64,000 nt of DNA. Origin: Crateriforma conspicua. GTDB taxonomy: Bacteria; Planctomycetota; Planctomycetia; Pirellulales; Pirellulaceae. The stretch covers positions 3,348,001 through 3,412,000 of the forward strand of contig NZ_CP036319.1 in the NCBI RefSeq assembly GCF_007752935.1, read 5' to 3'. Both the position numbers and the translations under genes were made by a program. This document shows positions 49,460-58,345 of the stretch, in pieces (within the stretch, counting starts at the first letter, position 1; each line of letters begins with the position of its first letter). A model generated the notes under the pieces. The model was given only the letters and a program-made list of their open reading frames with translations, was not told where the DNA came from and did not search any database.

Positions 49460-50330
49460 GGTTACCGGTCGCATCCGCCGCTTGGAGTTGACGGCTCGTC
49501 GGGTCGTCGAAGGCTTCCTTAGCGGCATGCACCGCAGCCCCTACTTCGGTCAATCGATCGAGTTTCTGCAGCACCGGCAATACGTGCCCGGTGACGAGAT
49601 TCGGCACATCGATTGGAAGGTGTACGCGCGGCAGGACCGGTTGCACATCAAGCAATACGAAGAAGAAACCAACCTGCGGTTGCAGTTGGTCGTCGACCGT
49701 TCGGCCAGCATGGCGTACGGCGATGGCGATTCGAACAAGTTTGATTATTCCGCGTCGATCGCCGCATCACTGGCGTACTTGGCGCTTCGGCAAAAGGACG
49801 CGACGGGCCTGTACACCTTCGACACCGCGGTCCGCGACAGCATCACCGCGCGCAGCAACCAACAACAGCTTGCCCGCATGTTGGCGTTGTTGGAATCGGT
49901 GGGGGCCGACGGACGGACCGATTTAAAATCGGTGGCCATGGAAATTGCACAAACAATCCCTCGGCGCGGTTTGGTCGTGGTGATCAGTGATTTGCTGGGC
50001 GTCGATTCACTGTTGGAAGGGCTTCAGGTTTTCCGTGCCCGCGGTCACGACGTCGCGTTGTTCCATGTGCTGCATGACCACGAAGTCGACTTTCAATTCG
50101 ACGGGGCGACGCGATTCGAAGGCTTGGAGACCGACCAAATTCTGAACTGCAACCCGCGGGCACTGCGGGAAGGTTATCTGGAGGCGCTCAACGAGTTCCT
50201 GGAGTCCACCCGCCGGGCTTGTGGCCGGTTGCAGATCGATTACATGCTGACACGCACCAGCGAACCGTTAGATGCAGTGCTGGCCAAGTTTTTGTCGACG
50301 CGTTTAAGGTTGCCCAACTTGCGCAAGTAA
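49428..50330 (+). CDS. DUF58 domain protein (MoxR partner)
   Basis: The protein has 300 residues from the ATG at 49428, inside the last codons of moxR. The DUF58 signature [19 protein letters not shown] is followed by a VWA-like fold whose first metal-binding motif is [13 protein letters not shown]. No membrane helix is present, so it is probably soluble. DUF58 proteins are the constant companions of MoxR in Bat-type operons and are taken to link the ATPase to its membrane-bound VWA partners. Translational coupling with moxR would fix their stoichiometry. Confidence 0.92.
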   Translation: MPGSKRYLRPEVTGRIRRLELTARRVVEGFLSGMHRSPYFGQSIEFLQHRQYVPGDEIRHIDWKVYARQDRLHIKQYEEETNLRLQLVVDRSASMAYGDGDSNKFDYSASIAASLAYLALRQKDATGLYTFDTAVRDSITARSNQQQLARMLALLESVGADGRTDLKSVAMEIAQTIPRRGLVVVISDLLGVDSLLEGLQVFRARGHDVALFHVLHDHEVDFQFDGATRFEGLETDQILNCNPRALREGYLEALNEFLESTRRACGRLQIDYMLTRTSEPLDAVLAKFLSTRLRLPNLRK

Positions 50331-50424
50331 ATTTCGCCGCCCGGTCGAAGGGTTTTTGATTCGGCCGCCCGACCCTTTGATTGGTTTTTACCCCACGTCT
50401 TCCTTTTTCCGTTAAGTCTTCGAC

Positions 50425-52968
50425 TTGTTTCTGTTTCCCGTCCTGACGATCGGTTTTCTGTTTGTCGCGGTGCCGCTGTTGGTCCACCTGATCAACATGC
50501 TGCGCCATCGCCGACAACCGTGGGCGGCGATGGACTTTTTGTTGGCCAGTTATCGCAAGCAACGCAAATGGGTGGTGTTGCGGCAACTGTTGTTGTTGCT
50601 GTCGCGTCTGGCCCTCGCAGCCTTGCTGATCGCCTTGTTGGCCGGTTGGACCGGCGGCGGCAAGCTGATGCAAATGCTGGGCGGCAAAACGGTTCACCAC
50701 GTCGTGCTGTTGGATGACAGCTATTCGATGGGAGATGCCAGCGGCAACACGACCGCCTATCAGTCGGCGTTGCAAACGCTGCAGGACTTGACCCGCCAAT
50801 TGGCTCAGGAAGACGGCGAACACCGTTTGACCGTGATGCGATCCAGCCGCGCGGCACTGGCGACACGAGGCGGGATCCAGCGGGGTGATACGGCGGCGGA
50901 TTTGTCGTCGCAAACGATCACCGGCGATTCGCGTTTGATCCGACGTGTGATGGCGACGGCGGCATCACCGCTGCGGACCGACATGACTGCGGCGGTGGAG
51001 ATGGCCGCCCAGTTGTTGGAAAACGATTCGGCCGATGAACGACACGTCTACTTGTTAAGCGATTTTCGGCGTCGCGATTGGTCGGCGCCGGAGCGTTTGA
51101 CTCAACAGCTTCGTCGGATCGACGGCGATGCAGAAATTCGGCTGGTCGATTGTGCCGGTGCGGCGGCAGGCAACTTGGCAATCACCGAACTGTCACCCCA
51201 GCAAGACGTCTGGGTCGCGGGCGTTCCAGTGGTGATCCGGGCCAAAGTCAAAAATTATGGCAGCGGTCCGGTCAACAACGTGACGATCGGGGTGCGGATG
51301 GTTTTGTACGGCGACGACGTCACGACACCCGAACCCGGATTGCCACAAAGCGGTCGTGTCGAATCGTTGCCCGCAATTGTGATCGAATCGCTTCAAAGTG
51401 GCGAAGAAGTCACCAAGACCTTTCAAGTCTTTGTCGCGCAACCGGGGACTCATGCGATCGAAGCTTGGTTGCCCGAGGATGCTTTGGCGATCGACAACCG
51501 CCGCATCTGCACGTTGCCGTTATCCGAAACGCAAAAGGTTCTGGTCATCGACGATGATCCCGACGGCCGCGGTGCCTATCACGTCGGATCGGTTCTGAAT
51601 CCCGGCGGCCAAGTCAATATCGGTGCGGTTCCGCAAGTCGAAGCCTCCAGTTTCCTGCGATCGATCACGCCGGAATCGTTGGCGGAGTTTCGAGCGGTCT
51701 ATCTGATCGATGTTCCGACAATCGGCGAAGGTGCCGCCGCGGCGCTGGACCAGTATGTCCGCAGCGGTGGCGGGCTGGCGTGGTTCTTGGGCGAATCGGT
51801 CGATCGAACGGTGTACAACCAAACCTTGGTGTCGGCGGATCGACGGTTATTGCCGGCTCCGTTGCTGCAAATCCAACCGCTGCGTGATCGCCCCGATGGC
51901 GTGACGGCGGATGTGCGGATGGATGATTCGTCGGATCTGTTGCGTCCGCTGGCATCCGCCGGTGACGGCGTGTTTTCCTTGGTCCGGTTCAGCGATTCTT
52001 GGTTGCTGGACTTGAAAGAGAACGACCCAAACGACACGGGCATTACGACAGACGTGGTGTCAGGCGATGTGGCCGAAGCAACCACCACCGAGTCCGAAAA
52101 CCCTGTGATGGGACCGGTGCGAGTTCCGCTGCGACGCACCGATGGTGTACCGGTGGTGATGCAACATGATTACGGCCGTGGCCGTGTCGTGACCGTCGCC
52201 GCGGGACTGGACGGACAATGGACCAACTGGACGGGTGATCCGACCTTTGTGGTGTTCTTGTTGCAAACCAATGCGTATTTGTGGAGTGCCGCGTCGCCTC
52301 CAACGGCTCGGTCGGTCGACGACCCGATGCGTGTTTCCTTGCCCGCTGATCGATACGCCCCTGTGTTGACTTGGTTGCCGGCCAACGAACCCCCGCGATT
52401 GCCGATCGAACTGTCCCGTGATGACCTTGCCGAAGATGATTCGACCGATGCGGGCTCCGGTGCAGCATCTGGTGACGGTGACGGACAACAAACGCTGGAA
52501 CTCGATCCGGTCGGTGCGATCGTCGACGGCCGTGTCGATGTGACGGATCTGATGCGTCCCGGTTTGGGCGAATGGATGCTGACGGCGCTGGACGGCCAAA
52601 CGGAAATGCGGCCGGTGGCGACGACGATCCGAGTGGGCGAAAGCGATTTGCAACGCAGCAAGCATGCCGAGGTCTTGCGTGACTTGCAGCCGGTCGATGC
52701 GGAGTTCATCGATCGAGGACGTTGGAATGACCAGACACGCCAAGCGGGCAGTTCGTTGGTGTCGCTGGTGTTGTTGGGATTGTTGGCATTGGTATTTGCG
52801 ATCGAACAGGCCCTGGCGTACTGGGCCAGCTATCACGCGGCGGCCCCATCGTCGATCAAGAGTGGTCGGCGTGGCGGCGGCGTGGGAAGCGCCGCGCCGT
52901 CCTGGTCGGATCGATCGACAACAGGTTCGGAAGCGAACGGTGATTTGACGGGGGATCGCGTCGGATGA
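50425..52968 (+). CDS. BatA-like membrane protein with VWA-type domain
   Basis: The protein has 847 residues with a TTG start at 50425. It begins with the BatA N-terminal pattern, two helices around a basic loop (FPVLTIGFLFVAVPLLVHLI and LLLLSRLALAALLIALLAG), then a VWA-like domain with the metal-site motif VVLLDDSYSMGDA. A long periplasmic part with beta-rich and amidotransferase-like segments (VLVIDDDPDG, YLIDVPTIGEGAA) follows. One helix near the C-terminus (SLVSLVLLGLLALVFAIEQA) returns it to the membrane. The next gene overlaps by four bases (ATGA). It is likely a membrane partner of the MoxR ATPase. Confidence 0.85.
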   Translation: MFLFPVLTIGFLFVAVPLLVHLINMLRHRRQPWAAMDFLLASYRKQRKWVVLRQLLLLLSRLALAALLIALLAGWTGGGKLMQMLGGKTVHHVVLLDDSYSMGDASGNTTAYQSALQTLQDLTRQLAQEDGEHRLTVMRSSRAALATRGGIQRGDTAADLSSQTITGDSRLIRRVMATAASPLRTDMTAAVEMAAQLLENDSADERHVYLLSDFRRRDWSAPERLTQQLRRIDGDAEIRLVDCAGAAAGNLAITELSPQQDVWVAGVPVVIRAKVKNYGSGPVNNVTIGVRMVLYGDDVTTPEPGLPQSGRVESLPAIVIESLQSGEEVTKTFQVFVAQPGTHAIEAWLPEDALAIDNRRICTLPLSETQKVLVIDDDPDGRGAYHVGSVLNPGGQVNIGAVPQVEASSFLRSITPESLAEFRAVYLIDVPTIGEGAAAALDQYVRSGGGLAWFLGESVDRTVYNQTLVSADRRLLPAPLLQIQPLRDRPDGVTADVRMDDSSDLLRPLASAGDGVFSLVRFSDSWLLDLKENDPNDTGITTDVVSGDVAEATTTESENPVMGPVRVPLRRTDGVPVVMQHDYGRGRVVTVAAGLDGQWTNWTGDPTFVVFLLQTNAYLWSAASPPTARSVDDPMRVSLPADRYAPVLTWLPANEPPRLPIELSRDDLAEDDSTDAGSGAASGDGDGQQTLELDPVGAIVDGRVDVTDLMRPGLGEWMLTALDGQTEMRPVATTIRVGESDLQRSKHAEVLRDLQPVDAEFIDRGRWNDQTRQAGSSLVSLVLLGLLALVFAIEQALAYWASYHAAAPSSIKSGRRGGGVGSAAPSWSDRSTTGSEANGDLTGDRVG

Positions 52969-55766
52969 TCGGACAAGTGGCGGACCGAAGCGAAGTCGTT
53001 TACGAATTCATGCGAGCCCGATCGCTGGACGGGTGGTGGATTTGGGCCGTGGTCGTCTTGGGCGTGATCGCCCTGCTGACGCTGTGCGTGCGTTTTTATC
53101 GACGTGACATCGTGGAAATTTCACGGCCGGTCGGCTGGACGCTGATGCTGTTGCGTTTGACGGCCGTGATCGCGCTGGTGTTCTTTTTCTTCGATCTGCA
53201 ACGTCGAACGCAGCGGGTGGTGACGCGGCCCAGCGAAGTCGTCCTGATGGTCGACACCAGCCAAAGCATGTCGCTGGCCGGCGGCATCGATCCGGGATCG
53301 CCCAGTCGGGTGCAGTTGGCCGAAACCCTGCTGGATGATTCGCCGTTATTGACACAGATGCGCGATGAACATCGCGTCAGCGTTTACGGGTTTGATGCGG
53401 AATCAGAACCAACGCTTTGGATGTCCACCGACACGGCGGATCAATCTTTGGATGCCGATTCGGCGGCACGGACGCAGCCGGACACCGCGGACGAAACGGT
53501 TTCAGCGACCGCACGCCGGATAGCCTGGTTCGGCGGATTCGCGATCGCGGTCGGCTTGTTGCTGGCGTTGATTTCCTTGGCCATTGGTGCCACCGGACGT
53601 GGACAATCGGTCGGCTGGTTCCTGGTCACATCCGCCAGTTGTCTGTTGATCGGCGGGGTTTCGTTGGGCAGCGTTTATTGCGTGCAAAGCCCGGCACCGC
53701 TGGCGTCGATTCTGGGTTTGTCGGGGCCCTCGGATGCCGACGATACGACCGAGGATGCGGAGTCGACCGAGGCCCCGGGACAGGGACCGTCGGGCGTGGC
53801 GGACTGGGAGAATCAGGTGGCCGCCGTCGGCAGCGAAAGCCGCATCGGGGACGCGATCCGCACGGTCCTGACCGATCACGAACCCAGCACGTTGGCCGGG
53901 ATCGTCGTCATGACCGATGGCCAGAATAACGGCGGCGTGGACTTGGGCAGTGCAACGGCACTGGCGCGACGTGCCGGGGTTTCGGTGTACCCGGTCGGCT
54001 TGGGCAGCAGTCGTCCGGCGACCAACGTTCGCGTGGTCGATCTGGATGCCCCCAAACGTGTCTATCCGGGCGACAAGTTTGCCATTTCGGCGGTGCTGCA
54101 GGGCAGCGGCGCACGTCCGATCGAAGTCGAGGTTCAGTTGCTGGACGGACTGGATCAAACCGCCGCCAACAACGACGGCAATGCGTCGACCGATAGCAGC
54201 GGCGATACGGCTGTCGATTTGCCGTCCAACGTGATCGACAGCCGGCGTGTGACTTTGCCGGTGGACGGGACGTTGTCGGGCCTGCGTTTCGAAATGGAAC
54301 CTGAATCGGTTGGCCGGCGTCGCGTGGCGGTACGCATCGTTGCACCGGAGGGTGACACGAACGTGCGTGATGACGCCCAGGCGGCGCGATACGAGGTCGT
54401 GTCGCGTAAGTTGAAAGTGATGACGGTCGCCGGTGGGCCGACCCGCGAGTATCGCTTTGTGCGGAACTTGTTGTACCGGGACAAATCGGTGGAACTGGAT
54501 GTTTGGCTGCAGACCGGACAACCCGGCATGAGCCAAGACGCGGACCTGGTGTTGACGAGCTTTCCCGAAACGCCGGAAGACTTGTTCGAATATGACGCGA
54601 TCATCATGTTCGACCCCGATTGGCGATCTTTCGATGCGGCATCGTTGCAGGTGATCGAACGTTGGTTGGCCGAACAGGCCGGTGGGCTGATCTTGGTCGC
54701 TGGTCCGGTTTATCACCCGATGTTTTTCCGCGGCCGAACCGATCCCCGCATCAGCACCGTGCGAGGGTTCTTTCCGGTCGATCTGGCCACACGCGGTGCT
54801 TTGCTGGGCGGTGGTCGCCAGGGCGGTGACGATGCTTGGCCGCTAGACTTCACGCCGGACGCGCAACGAGCGGAATTCTTGTGGATTGATCAAGACCCGA
54901 CGTCCAGCTTTCAAATCTGGGACGAATTCGATGGCGTCTATGACTTTGTGGGTGTCAAAGGACTGAAGCCGGGGGCGAAAGCGTATTCACGATTTTCCGA
55001 TCCGACCACGCGTGTCGGTGACGAGTTGCCGGTCTTCATGGCGTCACAGTTTTACGGTTCGGGTCGAACGTATTTTCAGGCCAGCGGTGAAATGTGGCGA
55101 TTGCGGCAAGCCAGCGACGCCTACTTTGATCGCTATTACACCCAACTGATTCGCTGGGCCAGCGAAGGGCGGTTGCTGCGTGACAGCAATCGCGGCGTGC
55201 TGTTGGTCGACAATTCCAAAGCGATGGTGGGCGATACCATCGCGATCCGCGCGGTGTTGACCGACGACCAATTCGAACCGTTGCAGGTGCCCAAGGTTCC
55301 CGTGAAGGTATTGACGCCCGGTGGCACCGTGATGGATTTAGATTTGACGCCGACGCCGGGCCAACCGCGTCCGGGAACCTATGGCGGACGGCTGATCGTG
55401 CGCGAAGCTGGCGGATACGAAATCCGATTGACGTTGGGCGATGTTTTGGCCGAACAGGTGCTGCGGCAAAGCGTTCAGGTGCGGTTGCCAACCGTTGAAC
55501 TGGAGCGACCGCGGCGAAACGATGACGGATTGACGTCGTTGGCGGATCTGACCGCCGGCCGCTTTTTCCCATTGGATGATCCCGCGTCGACCAACACGGT
55601 GGCTGATGAATTGGTGCGTGTCATTCGGCCTCAACCACAGACCACGGTCTTGCCCGGTAATACCGACCAAGACTTTACGCGACGCCGAAACGCCGCATTG
55701 ATGTGGCTGATCGCGACGTTTTTGACTTTTGAATGGGTGACCCGCCGGCTGCACCGTCTGGCATGA
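52965..55766 (+). CDS. Large VWA membrane protein with a split VWA domain
   Basis: The protein has 933 residues; the start overlaps the previous stop by four bases. Two N-terminal helices (WIWAVVVLGVIALLTLCV and WTLMLLRLTAVIALVFFFF) precede a VWA domain with the metal-site motif MVDTSQSMSL (D97). The VWA chain is interrupted at about residues 185-245 by two more membrane helices. It then resumes with IVVMTDGQNNGGVDLGSA near residue 314. The remaining part, with a long beta-rich region (PTREYRFVRNLLYRDKSVEL, FYGSGRTYFQASGEMWRLR), is probably periplasmic. It ends in a C-terminal helix (AALMWLIATFLTFEWVTRRL). Confidence 0.82.
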   Translation: MIGQVADRSEVVYEFMRARSLDGWWIWAVVVLGVIALLTLCVRFYRRDIVEISRPVGWTLMLLRLTAVIALVFFFFDLQRRTQRVVTRPSEVVLMVDTSQSMSLAGGIDPGSPSRVQLAETLLDDSPLLTQMRDEHRVSVYGFDAESEPTLWMSTDTADQSLDADSAARTQPDTADETVSATARRIAWFGGFAIAVGLLLALISLAIGATGRGQSVGWFLVTSASCLLIGGVSLGSVYCVQSPAPLASILGLSGPSDADDTTEDAESTEAPGQGPSGVADWENQVAAVGSESRIGDAIRTVLTDHEPSTLAGIVVMTDGQNNGGVDLGSATALARRAGVSVYPVGLGSSRPATNVRVVDLDAPKRVYPGDKFAISAVLQGSGARPIEVEVQLLDGLDQTAANNDGNASTDSSGDTAVDLPSNVIDSRRVTLPVDGTLSGLRFEMEPESVGRRRVAVRIVAPEGDTNVRDDAQAARYEVVSRKLKVMTVAGGPTREYRFVRNLLYRDKSVELDVWLQTGQPGMSQDADLVLTSFPETPEDLFEYDAIIMFDPDWRSFDAASLQVIERWLAEQAGGLILVAGPVYHPMFFRGRTDPRISTVRGFFPVDLATRGALLGGGRQGGDDAWPLDFTPDAQRAEFLWIDQDPTSSFQIWDEFDGVYDFVGVKGLKPGAKAYSRFSDPTTRVGDELPVFMASQFYGSGRTYFQASGEMWRLRQASDAYFDRYYTQLIRWASEGRLLRDSNRGVLLVDNSKAMVGDTIAIRAVLTDDQFEPLQVPKVPVKVLTPGGTVMDLDLTPTPGQPRPGTYGGRLIVREAGGYEIRLTLGDVLAEQVLRQSVQVRLPTVELERPRRNDDGLTSLADLTAGRFFPLDDPASTNTVADELVRVIRPQPQTTVLPGNTDQDFTRRRNAALMWLIATFLTFEWVTRRLHRLA

Positions 55767-55842
55767 CGACCCTTTGCCGACTGTTCTTTTTTGACCGCTG
55801 TTTGACCTTGATCCAACGCCGCAACGACTGAATCCAACTTCC

Positions 55843-58293
55843 ATGTCTTCCGTACGTTCCCTTGACCCGAAACTGGCTTCGCTGATCGATCAATTGCGAT
55901 CGCGAATCCGCCGGTACGTGGCTTGGGATGCGTTGCTGGCGGCATTGGTCATCGTGTTGGCCGGATTTTGGATCGGCTTGGCATTGGATTACCTGCCGGT
56001 GAAGCTGGGCGGGACGGAAATGCCGCGGTCGGCGCGGATGTTGTTGCTGATTGCCATCGGCGCGTTGTTGTTGTTCGTGGTGTTGCGGCTGTTGATCGGT
56101 CGTTTGTCGCGTCCCTTGCCCGATGACAGTTTGGCGTTGTTGATCGAACGCAAGCATCCATCGTTGGGCGGACGGCTGGTCACGGCGGTGCAGTTGACGC
56201 GACCGGGGCGCCAGGGTGATTCGCACGATGACCGTTTGCTGGGACGTGTGCATCGTGAAGCGGTGGCCGGTGTCGACGACGTGGATCTGGGATCGGTATT
56301 CCAGTGGCGACCATTGCTGCGAAAATTCGGCGTGCTGCTGCCGTTGGTCTTGGCCGCATTGTTGCTGTTGGTGATCAGTCCCCAGACCGCTTGGACCGCC
56401 GCGTCGCGGTTGATGTTGTTCAGCGACCAGCCGTGGCCGCGACGTGCATCTTTGGAAATGGTCGGGGTGGAATTGCCGCGAATCACCGCGGGCGAACAAG
56501 ACGACGTGGAACCGCTGTTCGTCGAATTCGATGGCACGACGGTTCGGCTTCCCCGCGGTAGCGATCCGGTGCTGCGTATTCGTGCCAAGGCGGACGATGA
56601 CGCGATCGTGCCGGATGTGTGTACGGCGTATTACCAAACCGACGCCGGCACGCGTGGCCAAGCCAACTTGCGTCGTGTCGGTCGTCAACGTGATGGGTAC
56701 CAAGCGTTCTTATTGGACGGTCCGCCACTGGCCGGGCTTAGCGAGTCGATGTCGATCTCCATTCGCGGATTGGATGATCGCTTGGACGGGTACCGCATCG
56801 AAGCCGTCACGCCGCCGGCGGTCAAGCAGTTGGATGTACAGATTCGCTATCCCGATTATTTGCGTGGTGACCTGCCCCAGGGCGAACAGGTCATCGACCG
56901 TGACACGCCGTATCAGGCAGGGTTGCGGATTCGCGAAGGCAGTCGAGTTCGAATCACCGCGCATGCGAGTTCGCCGATCGGGGCCATCGACCACCAGGTC
57001 ACCCAAAGTGGTCAAGTCGTCCCGGGGATTGCGCCGCAAATCGTCGACGATGCGATGTCGGCCAGCTTGTCGATCGATCATTTCGATGAAGCAACGACGG
57101 TCAAACTGGTGCCCATCAGCGATGACGGCATCAGCGCCCAAGCACCCTATCGCTATTTCTTTGGCGTCATTCGTGACCAACCGCCCGAGGTCTCGTTGAA
57201 GCTGCCGGGAATCGGGTCTGCCGTGACGCCCATCGCCCGATTGCCGATCGCGGTCCAGGCGACGGACGATTACGGGATCGACCAAAGCACCGTCGACTTG
57301 GTCGTGTCGTCACCCGAAGCGTCGGGGACAACGAACGAACCGCTGTCTGTTTTCCAGCCCGCGCCGGATCGCGACGGACGCAGCGAAGGTGCGATCGATT
57401 TGCGTGATCTGGCCGACCAAGGAACGATCGAAACGCTGCAACCCGGCGGATCGATCAGCGTGTATGCCGAGGCGACCGACGCCTACGATCTGGACGGCCG
57501 TCACGTGTCACAAAGCGAGATGTTTCGCTTGCAGATCGTCACCCCGGAAGACTTGTTGGCACTGCTGGAGCGGCGTGAACTGGGGTTGCGGGCACGGTTG
57601 GAACAAACGATCGACGAAACCCAAACACTTCGCGATGGTTTAGCACGACTGGAAATGCCCGGCGACTCGGTGTCCGGCACGCCCGGGGATTCCGACGAAC
57701 AGGCTTCGCCGGATCGTCAACGGCAGATTTTGCGGCTTCGTATCCAGCAAGCGGCATTGCAAGCGTCCAAGAGCAGCGAGGAATTAAATGGTATCGTCGC
57801 GGCCCTGGGTGATTTGCTAGAAGAAATGGTGAACAACCGTGTCGATTCAGTCGACCGGCGGCAGCGCATCGGCCAGTCCGTCCGCGATCCACTGCGGTCA
57901 GTGGTGGACAATGAAATGCAACGTCTGTCGGCTCGGATCGCCGAATTGATGTTGGCCGCCGAAGCGAAAGACGGTGCGGCCGACGGCAGCAATCCGAACA
58001 ACGAAACCACTGAACCAGAAAGTTCCGACGACACCGCGGCTAACGACACCGCGGCTGACGACACCGCGGGATCAGGCCCGTCCGACCGGCAAGCCGTCCA
58101 GGCACGTCAGGCGGCGGTCCAAGCCGCCGACCAGGCTTTGTTGCAGCTTTCTGCGATTTTGGAAAAGATGCTTGACCTGGAAAGCTACAATGAAATTTTG
58201 GACATGGTTCGCGGTCTGATTGACGACCAGGAACAACTGCTGGAAGAAACTAAGGAACAGCAAAAAGCGCGAATCAAGAGCTTCTTCGACTGA
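55843..58293 (+). CDS. DUF4175-like membrane protein of the MoxR operon
   Basis: The protein has 816 residues. Three N-terminal helices (LLAALVIVLAGFWIGLALDY, MLLLIAIGALLLFVVLRLLI, FGVLLPLVLAALLLLVIS) are split by a short cytoplasmic loop. The rest is a large beta-sandwich-like region followed by a helical C-terminus (LLERRELGLRARLEQTIDET, IQQAALQASKSSEELNGIVA). Between about 715 and 745 is an acidic repeat built on DDTAA, encoded by a 15-base tandem repeat at about 58026-58070. The layout resembles DUF4175. It lies 76 bases after the VWA gene, and its C-terminal coiled coil suggests an interaction with the next protein. Confidence 0.7.
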   Translation: MSSVRSLDPKLASLIDQLRSRIRRYVAWDALLAALVIVLAGFWIGLALDYLPVKLGGTEMPRSARMLLLIAIGALLLFVVLRLLIGRLSRPLPDDSLALLIERKHPSLGGRLVTAVQLTRPGRQGDSHDDRLLGRVHREAVAGVDDVDLGSVFQWRPLLRKFGVLLPLVLAALLLLVISPQTAWTAASRLMLFSDQPWPRRASLEMVGVELPRITAGEQDDVEPLFVEFDGTTVRLPRGSDPVLRIRAKADDDAIVPDVCTAYYQTDAGTRGQANLRRVGRQRDGYQAFLLDGPPLAGLSESMSISIRGLDDRLDGYRIEAVTPPAVKQLDVQIRYPDYLRGDLPQGEQVIDRDTPYQAGLRIREGSRVRITAHASSPIGAIDHQVTQSGQVVPGIAPQIVDDAMSASLSIDHFDEATTVKLVPISDDGISAQAPYRYFFGVIRDQPPEVSLKLPGIGSAVTPIARLPIAVQATDDYGIDQSTVDLVVSSPEASGTTNEPLSVFQPAPDRDGRSEGAIDLRDLADQGTIETLQPGGSISVYAEATDAYDLDGRHVSQSEMFRLQIVTPEDLLALLERRELGLRARLEQTIDETQTLRDGLARLEMPGDSVSGTPGDSDEQASPDRQRQILRLRIQQAALQASKSSEELNGIVAALGDLLEEMVNNRVDSVDRRQRIGQSVRDPLRSVVDNEMQRLSARIAELMLAAEAKDGAADGSNPNNETTEPESSDDTAANDTAADDTAGSGPSDRQAVQARQAAVQAADQALLQLSAILEKMLDLESYNEILDMVRGLIDDQEQLLEETKEQQKARIKSFFD

Positions 58294-58345
58294 TGGATGC
58301 CTGAATTTGAGCGATGAAACACCGTCCCAGCATGGGACCAGCCCG

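Noticed and set aside
58026-58070. Relation of the in-gene ACACCGCGGCT repeat to the intergenic CCGCGGCTAGCGCC family
   Set aside because: Only nine bases are shared, and the in-gene repeat keeps a 15-base codon period explained by the DDTAA amino-acid repeat.
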